The position numbers and the translations under genes are program-made. Under the pieces are notes generated by a model, which was given only the letters and a program-made list of their open reading frames with translations, was not told the origin of the DNA and did no database searches. From assembly GCA_018263655.1 (NCBI GenBank), contig JAANWY010000160.1, positions 1 through 6,451 of the forward strand: a stretch of 6,451 bases of DNA, given 5' to 3'. This document shows positions 1 to 6,203 of the stretch, one piece after another (position 1 is the stretch's first letter; every line of letters begins with the position of its first letter). Origin of the DNA: Anaerolineales bacterium. GTDB lineage: Bacteria; Chloroflexota; Anaerolineae; Epilineales; JAANWY01.

Positions 1-18
1 TTCGAACAAGCCGCACCC

Positions 19-114
19 CCTTCGATGAACTCAGGACGTCGCTTCGATACGACCTCGGCTTCGCCTCGGTCTACTCAGGCGGCGTCCTGAGCGGCGTCCT
101 GAGCCTGTCGAAGG
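19..114. repeat. Intergenic inverted-repeat patch, ccttcga...ctcaggacg arms
   Basis: The 20 bases at 19-38 (ccttcgatgaactcaggacg) match the reverse complement of 95-114 (ccttcgacaggctcaggacg) at 16 of 20 positions, with the four differences clustered in the middle. Between the arms lies a second related stretch (41-80, cttcgatacgacc... ending ctactcagg). The pattern, an outer ccttcga and an inner ctcaggac in opposite orientations, looks like a dispersed palindromic intergenic repeat. From general knowledge, similar motifs recur between genes in many Chloroflexota genomes; I cannot confirm its copy number here. No gene is evident in this stretch. Confidence 0.6.
81..104. repeat. Tandem 12-bp repeat, two copies
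   Basis: Two perfect adjacent copies of ggcgtcctgagc lie at 81-92 and 93-104. They form the gtcctgag half of the surrounding palindromic repeat and share two bases (103-104) with the next 12-bp array, so both halves of the palindrome have been multiplied with the same period. Confidence 0.85.
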
Positions 115-138
115 GCCTGTCGAAGGGCCTGTCGAAGG
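103..138. repeat. Tandem 12-bp repeat, three copies
   Basis: Three perfect adjacent copies of gcctgtcgaagg lie at 103-114, 115-126 and 127-138. They make up the cctgtcgaagg half of the palindromic repeat. There are no spacers, so this is a simple tandem array and not CRISPR. On the minus strand it would translate as a Pro-Ser-Thr-Gly repeat in a 68-codon open frame, which I regard as accidental. Confidence 0.9.
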
Positions 139-256
139 GATGCTCCATGGGTTGCCCCCTGAACGCTTACAAATTAAGAACTGCTGGCGACTTAGGTGCG
201 CGAAAATGTTATCAAGTGATCGGGAGACCTCGCCCAACGCTACGGCAATTCGCGTT

Positions 257-284
257 TGGACATCGCCTCGGATCGGTGTATGAT
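257..284 (+). promoter_or_regulatory. Candidate sigma70-type promoter for lon
   Basis: TGGACA at 257-262 (5 of 6 to TTGACA) and TATGAT at 279-284 (5 of 6 to TATAAT) are separated by 16 bp. Transcription would begin near 291, giving an untranslated leader of about 80 nt before the lon start at 371. A weaker alternative lies closer to the gene (TTGAAG near 324, with GATACT 17 bp later). This is motif matching only. Confidence 0.4.
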
Positions 285-360
285 TGTGTCGGCTCTCAAG
301 CGTGATCTACTCATTTGATGCGTTGAAGTCAGGATTCGTTACGTAGATACTTTCATTAGA

Positions 361-365
361 GAGGT
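361..365 (+). promoter_or_regulatory. Ribosome binding site of lon
   Basis: GAGGT lies 5 nt before the ATG at 371, within a purine-rich run (agagaggt). It fits the 3' end of 16S rRNA and supports the chosen start. Confidence 0.75.
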
Positions 366-370
366 AACCG

Positions 371-2806
371 ATGTTTCCAGGTTTTCGATTCGGGGATGGG
401 CAGCTAAATCGTCCTGAGGAGATCCCGGACGTGATACCCATCCTCCCGTTGCGTAATACGGTAGCGTTTCCCTACGGCGTAATGCCCATTGCTGTGGGGA
501 TTCCACGTTCAGTACAACTCATCGAGGAAGCTGTCGAGGGAGATCGCCTCATCGGTCTAGTTGCGATGAAGCAGCCCGAACTGGACGAACCTGGCCCGCA
601 GGACGTATATCAGGTTGGAACCTTGGCCTTTGTCCAGCGCGTTATTCCGGGTGACGATGATCAAGATGCTGCGCTGCAGGTGATCATCCAGGGCGTTGAG
701 CGCTTCAAGGTCGAGGAGTGGTTGCCGGCTGCCCCCTACCTTCGGGCTCAGGTGCAGCTTGCGCCTGAGAGCGTTGAGGAATCGCTAGAGGTGGATGCCC
801 TCACGCGTAGCTTGTTCGAGCTGGCGCGCCGGCTCGCGAATTTGATGCCCCAGGTGCCGGATGAGGTTGTCGAGTTCCTGGCCGGCGTGGAAGATCGACG
901 ATTGCTGGTATACCTCGTGGCTTCCAACATTCGGATGGAAATGGAGACGGCGCAGGAGTTGCTGGAAATTGATGCGCTCGCTGACAAGATGCGCCGGCTC
1001 ATTGCCATCCTGAGTCGTGAACTCGAGGTGTTGGAACTGGGCGAGCAAATTCGGTCCGAAGCTCACGAGGAGATGTCCAAGGCCCAGCGTGAGTATTTCC
1101 TGCGCGAGCAGCTCAAGGCCATCCAGCGCGAGTTGGACGAAGGCGATGGGCAACAGACTGAGGTTGAGGAGTATCGCCAGAAGATCGAAGCGGCCGAGAT
1201 GCCCGAGGAGGCTGAAAAGGAAGCGTTGCGCGAGCTGGATCGGTTCGAGAAGATGCCGCCTCAGGCCGCAGAGTACTCGGTGATTAAGACCTACCTGGAT
1301 TGGTTAGCGGATCTGCCCTGGAACGAGCTTACTGAAGATAACTTGAACATGGACCATGCGCGTCAGGTGCTCGATGAAGATCACTACGACCTGGAAGAGG
1401 TCAAAGAACGGGTCCTGGAATTCCTGGCGGTGCGGAAGCTGCGGGAGGAGCGCGGATTCGACTTCGAGGATGTGCCGGCCACTGTCGAAGAAGGTACGGG
1501 CGCCATCCTATGTTTCGTCGGCCCGCCGGGCGTAGGTAAGACGAGCCTTGGCCAGTCCATCGCGCGAGCGTTAGAACGGAAGTTCACCCGCATGAGTCTA
1601 GGCGGGCTGCGTGACGAGGCGGAGATTCGGGGACATCGCCGCACATACATCGGCGCCATGCCAGGCCGGATCATTCAGGCGATTAAGCGCGTCGAGACGA
1701 AGAACCCGGTCTTCATGTTGGACGAAGTCGACAAGATTGGCGCTGACTGGCGGGGCGATCCCTCGTCGGCGTTGTTGGAGGTGCTGGACCCCGCCCAGAA
1801 TTATACCTTCCGCGACCACTATCTCGATGTCGACTTCGACCTGAGCCAGGTGCTCTTCATCACGACGGCCAATTGGCTGGACCCCATTCCAGCGCCGCTG
1901 CGCGATCGCATGGAGATCATTCGGCTCGACGGTTACACTGAGTATGAGAAAGTTCGCATCGCTGAGGGCTACCTGGTGCCACGCCAGGTGCGAGCCAACG
2001 GCCTGCTGGCCGACGAGATTGAGTTTGCCGAATCCGCCATTCGGACCGTCATCCGCGACTACACCCGCGAGGCCGGCGTTCGCAACCTGGAGCGCGAGAT
2101 CGGTCGCGCCTGCCGCAAGATCGCTGTCAAGATCGCCGCGGATGCAGTGGACGGCAAGGTCGAGGTCGATTCGGATCAGGCGCGAGAGTTTCTGGGTAAG
2201 CCCAAGCATCAGTTCGAGGCGGCTGACCGAGCGGAGATCCCTGGTGTGGCCACGGCCCTGGCAGTGACGCCGGCCGGCGGTGAAATTCTCTTCGTCGAGG
2301 CGTCGCGCATGAAGGGTAAGGGTAACCTGACCCTGACCGGCCAACTTGGCGATATCATGAAGGAAAGTGCCCAGATCGCGCTCAGCTATGTGCGGTCTCG
2401 GGCCGGGGAACTCGGCGTCGATCCAGATTCTTTCGACGATATGGACGTACACTTGCACGTGCCGGCAGGCTCCACACCGAAGGATGGCCCGTCGGCGGGC
2501 GTCGCGATGGTGACGGCTATGGCCAGTCTGTTGACGGGCCGGACGGCGAGCGCCGAGCTGGGTATGACGGGCGAGATTACGCTGCGCGGCCGGGTGCTGC
2601 CTATTGGCGGTGTCAAACAGAAGGTGTTGGCCGGCCACCGTGCAGGACTGAAGAGACTGCTCGTACCGCAGCGGAACGAGCCGTGGTTAGACGACGTGCC
2701 CGAGGAAATCCGCGAATCGGTCGACTTCGTCCTTGTGGACACCATCGAGGACGTGTTAGATGCAGCGCTGCTTGCCGAGTCCGAAGCCCTGGAGCGCGTG
2801 GCGTAG
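371..2806 (+). CDS. lon: ATP-dependent Lon protease (LonA type)
   Basis: Cytoplasmic AAA+ serine protease that unfolds and degrades damaged, misfolded and short-lived regulatory proteins as a hexamer. At 811 residues it is the usual LonA length. The N-terminal substrate-binding domain begins with the typical LPLRNTVAFPY (about 25-35), followed by a charged helical, coiled-coil-like stretch (about 190-300). The AAA+ module has Walker A GPPGVGKT (384-391), the pore-loop region around YIGAMPG, Walker B VFMLDEVD (447-454), a sensor-1 Asn at 501 and an arginine-finger region (LRDRME) shortly after. The C-terminal protease domain has the catalytic Ser708 in DGPSAG and Lys751 in GGVKQK, the Ser-Lys dyad of the family, so the enzyme should be active. 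The ATG has a good ribosome binding site 5 nt upstream. There is no terminator before the next gene 37 nt downstream, suggesting co-transcription. Confidence 0.97.
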   Translation: MFPGFRFGDGQLNRPEEIPDVIPILPLRNTVAFPYGVMPIAVGIPRSVQLIEEAVEGDRLIGLVAMKQPELDEPGPQDVYQVGTLAFVQRVIPGDDDQDAALQVIIQGVERFKVEEWLPAAPYLRAQVQLAPESVEESLEVDALTRSLFELARRLANLMPQVPDEVVEFLAGVEDRRLLVYLVASNIRMEMETAQELLEIDALADKMRRLIAILSRELEVLELGEQIRSEAHEEMSKAQREYFLREQLKAIQRELDEGDGQQTEVEEYRQKIEAAEMPEEAEKEALRELDRFEKMPPQAAEYSVIKTYLDWLADLPWNELTEDNLNMDHARQVLDEDHYDLEEVKERVLEFLAVRKLREERGFDFEDVPATVEEGTGAILCFVGPPGVGKTSLGQSIARALERKFTRMSLGGLRDEAEIRGHRRTYIGAMPGRIIQAIKRVETKNPVFMLDEVDKIGADWRGDPSSALLEVLDPAQNYTFRDHYLDVDFDLSQVLFITTANWLDPIPAPLRDRMEIIRLDGYTEYEKVRIAEGYLVPRQVRANGLLADEIEFAESAIRTVIRDYTREAGVRNLEREIGRACRKIAVKIAADAVDGKVEVDSDQAREFLGKPKHQFEAADRAEIPGVATALAVTPAGGEILFVEASRMKGKGNLTLTGQLGDIMKESAQIALSYVRSRAGELGVDPDSFDDMDVHLHVPAGSTPKDGPSAGVAMVTAMASLLTGRTASAELGMTGEITLRGRVLPIGGVKQKVLAGHRAGLKRLLVPQRNEPWLDDVPEEIRESVDFVLVDTIEDVLDAALLAESEALERVA

Positions 2807-2843
2807 CAGCGCGCGAGGTAGAGGTGTGGGTGTAAGACATGGC

Positions 2844-4214
2844 ATGAGCACACTTCTGATCAAGAACATATCGCTGCTGGTTACACTGGACGACAAGCGG
2901 CGCCGGCTGGAGAACGCCGGCCTATTCGTGCGCGACAACGTGATCGAACAGGTCGGACTGACGGACACGCTTCCCTCTGACGCTGACCGGGTCATTGATG
3001 CACGAGGCATGATGGTATTGCCCGGGCTCGTGAATACCCACCACCACCTCTACCAGACCCTGACCCGGGCCCTGCCGGCTGCGCAGAACGCCAACTTGTT
3101 CAACTGGCTAAAGACACTGTACCCCATCTGGGCCGGCCTGACTGGCGAGGCGGTCTACGTAAGCGCCCTCGTCGGGTTGGCGGAGTTGATGCTCTCCGGT
3201 TGTACAACGGCCGCCGATCACCTCTACATTTTCCCCAACGACGCCCGACTGGACGACGAAATCCGCTCTGCGCGGGAGTTGGGTATCCGGTTCCACCCCA
3301 CGCGGGGCAGCATGTCGTTGGGCGAGTCTGAGGGTGGGCTGCCACCGGACAGCGTCACTGAGGATGAGGACGACATCCTGCTGGATACGCGGCGCGTCAT
3401 CGAGACTTACCATGAGGCGGAGCGTTATTCGATGTGTCGCGTCGGCGTGGCGCCGTGCTCGCCGTTCTCGGTGACGCCGGATCTGATGCGCGAGAGCCGG
3501 CGCTTGGCCCAAAGCTACGGTGTACGGTGCCACACTCATCTGGCGGAGACGTTGGATGAAGAGGCGTTTTGCATTGAGCAGTTCGGCTATCGGCCCGTGG
3601 CGTACGCTGAGAGTCTGGGCTGGGCCGGCGACGATGTCTGGTGGGCTCACTGCGTCCACGTCTCCGCTGATGAGGTTGGGCGCATGGCGCGAACGGGGAC
3701 GAGCGTCGCCCACTGCCCGAGTTCGAACATGCGACTGGCATCAGGGATTGCGCCTGTGCAGGCCATGCTGGCGGCCGGCGTTGGGGTTGGCCTCGGTGTT
3801 GATGGCAGCGCCAGTAACGACAGCTCCCACATGCTGGCTGAGGCGCGCCAGGCCCTGTTGCTGCAGCGGGTGGCCGGCGATCCGGCGGCGCTGTTGGCGG
3901 AAGAGGCCCTCGAGCTGGTGACGCGAGGTGGGGCGCAGGTGCTGGGTCGAGACGATGTCGGCTACCTCGCGCCGGGCATGGCGGCGGACTTCATCGGCAT
4001 CCGGCTGGATCGGCTGGCGTATGCCGGCGCGCTTCACGATCCGCTGGCGGCACTGATCTTCTGTGACCCCCAAGCCGTCGATTTCTCGGTGATCAACGGC
4101 GAAATCGTCGTCGAGGATGGGCGCCTCACTCGCGTCGATCTCGGCCCGATCATCGAGCGGCACAACGAGATCAGCCAGCGCCTAGTTGACGACGATTTGG
4201 TTCATTATATGTGA
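2844..4214 (+). CDS. 8-oxoguanine deaminase (amidohydrolase superfamily)
   Basis: Metal-dependent hydrolase predicted to convert 8-oxoguanine to urate and ammonia, disposing of or salvaging the oxidised base in the cytoplasm. The 456-residue protein strongly resembles the characterised Pseudomonas aeruginosa enzyme PA0142, as I remember its sequence: shared blocks include NTHHHLYQTLTRA, LSGCTTAADH, GSMSLGE, APCSPFSVTP, HTHLAETLDEE, CPSSNMRLASG and GLGVDGSASND. Metal and catalytic residues are present: His66 and His68 (HxH), His232 and Glu235 (HTHLAE), His269 (WAHCVH) and Asp320 (GVDGSAS). The start is uncertain. ATG at 2844 gives a family-like N-terminus, but the in-frame GTG at 2826 has a better-placed GAGGT (2815-2819, 6 nt spacing) and would add six residues. 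It lies 37 nt after lon, same strand, with no visible terminator between them. Related AtzB/TrzN-like deaminases are the alternative, but the substrate-pocket motifs favour 8-oxoguanine. Confidence 0.88.
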   Translation: MSTLLIKNISLLVTLDDKRRRLENAGLFVRDNVIEQVGLTDTLPSDADRVIDARGMMVLPGLVNTHHHLYQTLTRALPAAQNANLFNWLKTLYPIWAGLTGEAVYVSALVGLAELMLSGCTTAADHLYIFPNDARLDDEIRSARELGIRFHPTRGSMSLGESEGGLPPDSVTEDEDDILLDTRRVIETYHEAERYSMCRVGVAPCSPFSVTPDLMRESRRLAQSYGVRCHTHLAETLDEEAFCIEQFGYRPVAYAESLGWAGDDVWWAHCVHVSADEVGRMARTGTSVAHCPSSNMRLASGIAPVQAMLAAGVGVGLGVDGSASNDSSHMLAEARQALLLQRVAGDPAALLAEEALELVTRGGAQVLGRDDVGYLAPGMAADFIGIRLDRLAYAGALHDPLAALIFCDPQAVDFSVINGEIVVEDGRLTRVDLGPIIERHNEISQRLVDDDLVHYM

Positions 4215-4234
4215 CTACCTTGACAATGTCACAT
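4209..4234. repeat. Short inverted repeat over the deaminase stop codon
   Basis: ATGTGAC (4209-4215) and GTCACAT (4228-4234) are perfect 7-bp inverted arms around a 12-nt loop, overlapping the deaminase stop codon (4212-4214). There is no T-tract after it, so it is at best a weak RNA hairpin at the 3' end of the lon-deaminase transcript, and it may be chance. Confidence 0.3.
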
Positions 4235-4338
4235 TCCGCTGCTGTGGCCGGTCGTCAAAGATACTCGTATCTCGGTCAGGCATATCGCCCAATTGTACAA
4301 GGCTGGCGACACAATCGAGGAAATGCTGCAGGCACATC

Positions 4339-4346
4339 CTCATCTC
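4339..4346. repeat. Target-site duplication, left copy
   Basis: CTCATCTC directly precedes the element and is repeated exactly at 4469-4476 after it. Taking one more base gives a 9-bp match, CCTCATCTC (4338-4346 and 4468-4476). The 8-bp version is preferred because it lets both terminal inverted repeats align with equal length. Confidence 0.85.
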
Positions 4347-4374
4347 GGGTATGATCATCGTTTCGGCCACTAGC
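4347..4374 (+). repeat. MITE left terminal inverted repeat
   Basis: This 28-bp end begins gggtatgatcatcg and contains the conserved core gatcatcgtttcggcca (4353-4369). It matches the reverse complement of 4441-4468 except at positions 3, 4, 5 and 24 from the tip. The outermost bases have diverged more than the inner core, which is where a transposase would be expected to bind. Confidence 0.88.
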
Positions 4375-4376
4375 TC

Positions 4377-4400
4377 GGCTTGGATTGCCAAATCCAAGCC
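4377..4400. repeat. MITE inner hairpin 1
   Basis: Perfect 10-bp arms ggcttggatt (4377-4386) and aatccaagcc (4391-4400) enclose the 4-nt loop gcca. Its core, 4382-4395, is an exact inverted copy of 4410-4423 in hairpin 2. Confidence 0.85.
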
Positions 4401-4405
4401 ATAAC

Positions 4406-4427
4406 CGCTGGATTTGGCAATCCAGCG
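4406..4427. repeat. MITE inner hairpin 2
   Basis: Perfect 9-bp arms cgctggatt (4406-4414) and aatccagcg (4419-4427) enclose the 4-nt loop tggc. The loop is exactly complementary to the gcca loop of hairpin 1, because the 14-bp cores of the two hairpins are inverted copies of each other. Confidence 0.85.
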
Positions 4428-4440
4428 AGAGCAGGCGGAA

Positions 4441-4468
4441 GCTAATGGCCGAAACGATGATCAAGGCC
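4441..4468 (-). repeat. MITE right terminal inverted repeat
   Basis: This 28-bp end, read on the minus strand, begins ggccttgatcatcg and shares an unbroken 18-base match with the left end (gatcatcgtttcggcca plus the preceding t) before a single mismatch and a further tagc. Confidence 0.88.
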
Positions 4469-4476
4469 CTCATCTC
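4469..4476. repeat. Target-site duplication, right copy
   Basis: CTCATCTC, identical to 4339-4346. The DUF433 reading frame resumes at the next base (aat ccg gcg), which is where the uninterrupted gene would continue after the left copy. Confidence 0.85.
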
Positions 4477-4615
4477 AATCCGGCGGCCGTTCGCGATGCC
4501 ATTAGTTACTATTTGGATCACCAAGAGGAAATTGACCAGGAGATTCTAGATAATCGTCTTGAAGAACTTGAGGCGAAATACGAGCTGGAAGTGGATGAAC
4601 GTGGATTCGTGCATT

Positions 4616-6178
4616 TCAGTGCTCCGTCCTGCTCTCTCCCAGCGCGGACTTCGTCAGTTCTTGCTTGAGTTCCCACAAACGGTGCGTGAGCGAGACGTGG
4701 TAGATGTGGGGGTTCACCAGTCGCTTCACGCCGGCGTCCAACCGCGCCATGTCGGCTTCGCGCCGCTCGCGCATCGCCTCGATTGACGGTCGATCATACA
4801 CCAGTTCGCCTTGATCCAATACCTTCACCAGGAGTGGCTCGACCTCGGCGATCTCGTCCTGGTGCAGTATGCGGTACTTGGTGTGATCCGACGGGTGCTG
4901 CAAGACGATCTCGTCCATCTCCCACGGGTCTTCGTCGTCGAGGCTGAGCAGATCGGCGGTGGCGCTGCTCCGCTGGTCGTACACGCGCCAGACGTGTTTG
5001 TGGCCCGGATTGGGCGTCTTAGCCGGCGACTCGGAGATTTTGATGGCCGGCGCCCACTCGCCTGCGTCGCACACCGCCACCAGCTTGTAAACGCCGCCCA
5101 GCGCTGGCTCTCCCCACGACGTAATGAGGCGCGTCCCCACACCGTACACCAGCCGGCCGATCAGGTGATCGGGGTCGACGCCGTAGCGCGGCGCTTCCTC
5201 GACAATTTGGGTGATGATCTGTAAGATGACGAGTTCGTCCAGGTTGTTTGACAGGACGATGGATGCGTCGGGGAAGCCGGCGTCATCCAGCATCTTGGCT
5301 GCCCGAATGCTCAGGTACGCCAGGTCGCCCGAGTCCAGCCGAATGCCTATCGGTTCGTGGCCCTCGCGGCGCAGTTCCTCGAAGACCTTGATGGCGTTGG
5401 GGATGCCGCTCTCTAGCGTGTCAATGGTGTCCACCAGCAGCAGGCAGTCGTCGGGGTAGACGTCAGCGTAGGCGCGGAAGGCTTCGAGTTCGCCCTCGCC
5501 CAGCGCCATGAAAACCTGCACCATGCTGTGGGCGTGCGTACCCTTCGGCGGATAGCCCAGAACGTGCGACATGCCGGCGTTTGACGTGAAGTCGGCGCCG
5601 CCAATGAGGGCGGCGCGGGCGCCGGCGTTGGCGCCACGGTCGTGCGCCCGGCGCAGTCCGAACTCCAGCAAGAGTTGACCCCGCCCACTGGCGTGGATGC
5701 GGGCCGCTTTCGTGGCGATCAGGATTTGGTAGTTCAGGTGGTTGAGGAGCGATGTCTCCAGAATCTGCGCCATAGCCAACGGCCCCTGCACCACGGTGAG
5801 CGGCACGTTGGGATGAACGACGCGGCCCTCCGGAATGGCGTGCATGGTGATGCCGTCGAAGCTACCGTTATCTTGCAGCCAGTTCAGAAAGTCATCGTCG
5901 AAAGTCCGCCGGCCTGTCCGACCCGTTTGGCTGCGCAGGTAGTCGATGTCCTCCTCGCGGAAGTGGGCGTCCCCCATCCAGTTCAGCAGCCATTCCAGGC
6001 CGGCGTTGATGCAGAAGCCGGCCTTGTGGGCGCCGTAGTCCGGATAGTCGCGGAAGAAATGGTCGAACTGCGCCCGTTTCTCGTGCAGGCCCATGCGGTA
6101 ATAAAGCTGGGCCATCGTGAGCTGGTACTCATCGGTCAGTAGGATACCCTCTGCTGTCTCTCGATCAGCTCGGTTCAT
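4616..6178 (-). CDS. pncB: Nicotinate phosphoribosyltransferase
   Basis: Catalyses nicotinate + PRPP (with ATP) to nicotinate mononucleotide, the entry step of the Preiss-Handler NAD salvage route, in the cytoplasm. Numbering from the chosen Met, the 520-residue protein has the N-terminal LLTDEYQLTMAQLYYRMG block (about 4-30), FGLRRAHD (173-180), GTHAHSMVQ (about 214-222, with His217 the likely phosphorylated histidine by family analogy), the phosphate-binding GIRLDSGDL (278-286) and VYGVGTRLI (345-353). Length and motifs fit the family of about 440-550 residues. The open frame continues 23 codons upstream to 6247, but those codons are the GC-rich hairpin (Gly/Ala/Pro run) and lack a good start context. 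The Met at 6176-6178 begins the conserved part and has GGGAG (6189-6193) 10 nt upstream. It converges with the DUF433 remnant and overlaps its open frame by 53 bp. Confidence 0.93.
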   Translation of the reverse strand: MNRADRETAEGILLTDEYQLTMAQLYYRMGLHEKRAQFDHFFRDYPDYGAHKAGFCINAGLEWLLNWMGDAHFREEDIDYLRSQTGRTGRRTFDDDFLNWLQDNGSFDGITMHAIPEGRVVHPNVPLTVVQGPLAMAQILETSLLNHLNYQILIATKAARIHASGRGQLLLEFGLRRAHDRGANAGARAALIGGADFTSNAGMSHVLGYPPKGTHAHSMVQVFMALGEGELEAFRAYADVYPDDCLLLVDTIDTLESGIPNAIKVFEELRREGHEPIGIRLDSGDLAYLSIRAAKMLDDAGFPDASIVLSNNLDELVILQIITQIVEEAPRYGVDPDHLIGRLVYGVGTRLITSWGEPALGGVYKLVAVCDAGEWAPAIKISESPAKTPNPGHKHVWRVYDQRSSATADLLSLDDEDPWEMDEIVLQHPSDHTKYRILHQDEIAEVEPLLVKVLDQGELVYDRPSIEAMRERREADMARLDAGVKRLVNPHIYHVSLTHRLWELKQELTKSALGESRTEH

Positions 6179-6188
6179 TACAACACAA

Positions 6189-6193
6189 CTCCC
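6189..6193 (-). promoter_or_regulatory. Ribosome binding site of pncB
   Basis: On the minus strand GGGAG lies 10 nt before the ATG at 6178-6176, a slightly long spacing. It sits between the hairpin and the start, supporting the shorter 520-residue protein over the 543-codon frame that begins inside the hairpin. Confidence 0.5.
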
Positions 6194-6203
6194 ATCAGTA
6201 GAC

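Larger units (their letters stand above)
141..370 (+). other. Intergenic leader of lon
   Basis: Together with the repeats at 1-140 this makes a gene-free stretch of 370 bases. It is less GC-rich than its surroundings and holds the candidate lon promoter (257-284) and the ribosome binding site (361-365). I found no CIRCE operator (TTAGCACTC-N9-GAGTGCTAA) and no HspR HAIR element, the usual heat-shock operators of bacterial chaperone and protease genes. I saw no tRNA or recognisable riboswitch. Confidence 0.6.
4347..4468. mobile_element. MITE-like non-autonomous element, 122 bp
   Basis: A 122-bp insertion inside the DUF433 gene, bounded by an 8-9 bp direct repeat and by 28-bp terminal inverted repeats matching at 24 of 28 positions (4347-4374 and 4441-4468). 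It encodes no transposase, so it would depend on one supplied elsewhere. The interior is built of two hairpins, 4377-4400 and 4406-4427. The empty site is reconstructed perfectly: removing the element plus one duplication copy restores an uninterrupted DUF433 frame, strong internal evidence for a real transposition event. GG-starting termini and an 8-bp duplication occur in several IS families; I cannot assign one. Confidence 0.88.
4224..4668 (+). pseudogene. DUF433 antitoxin-like protein, disrupted by a MITE
   Basis: The first half (4224-4346) reads ...VVKDTRISVRHIAQLYKAGD and on to HPHL. The second half (from 4477, in the next frame) reads NPAAVRDAISYYLDHQEEID and on to FVHFS. Together they form one DUF433 domain (TRISV strand, helical body, SYYLDHQEEID helix). 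They are separated by 130 bp that shift the frame by +1 and bring in a TAG at 4371-4373. Deleting 4347-4476 rejoins HPHL directly to NPAAV, giving about 104 residues. The 5' end also looks damaged: after an in-frame stop at 4221-4223 there is no ATG, GTG or TTG before the domain, though an ATG one frame off lies at 4226. DUF433 proteins are often antitoxin-like and paired with a DUF5615 PIN-like toxin gene; none follows here. The 3' end overlaps the convergent pncB end by 53 bp, so the original stop may be lost. Confidence 0.8.

Noticed and set aside
103..138. CRISPR array
   Set aside because: Units are 12 bp, directly adjacent and without spacers.
31..237. A 68-codon minus-strand open frame with Pro-Ser-Thr-Gly repeats
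   Set aside because: It is produced by the 12-bp intergenic repeats and has no recognisable domain or convincing start context.
288..340. Heat-shock operator (CIRCE or HAIR) in the lon leader
   Set aside because: Only partial matches around ctcaag and actcat, without the required symmetric arms and spacing.
1598..2638. A 346-codon minus-strand open frame opposite lon
   Set aside because: It lies wholly within the conserved AAA+ and protease coding region of lon and its translation resembles no known family; long antisense frames are expected in GC-rich genes.
4209..4234. CRP-type operator or intrinsic terminator at the ATGTGAC/GTCACAT inverted repeat
   Set aside because: The 12-nt gap does not fit the TGTGA-N6-TCACA spacing and no T-tract follows.
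4220..4248. A promoter from the perfect TTGACA at 4220-4225 for the DUF433 gene
   Set aside because: The sequence 17 bp further on (tgtggc) does not resemble a -10 box.
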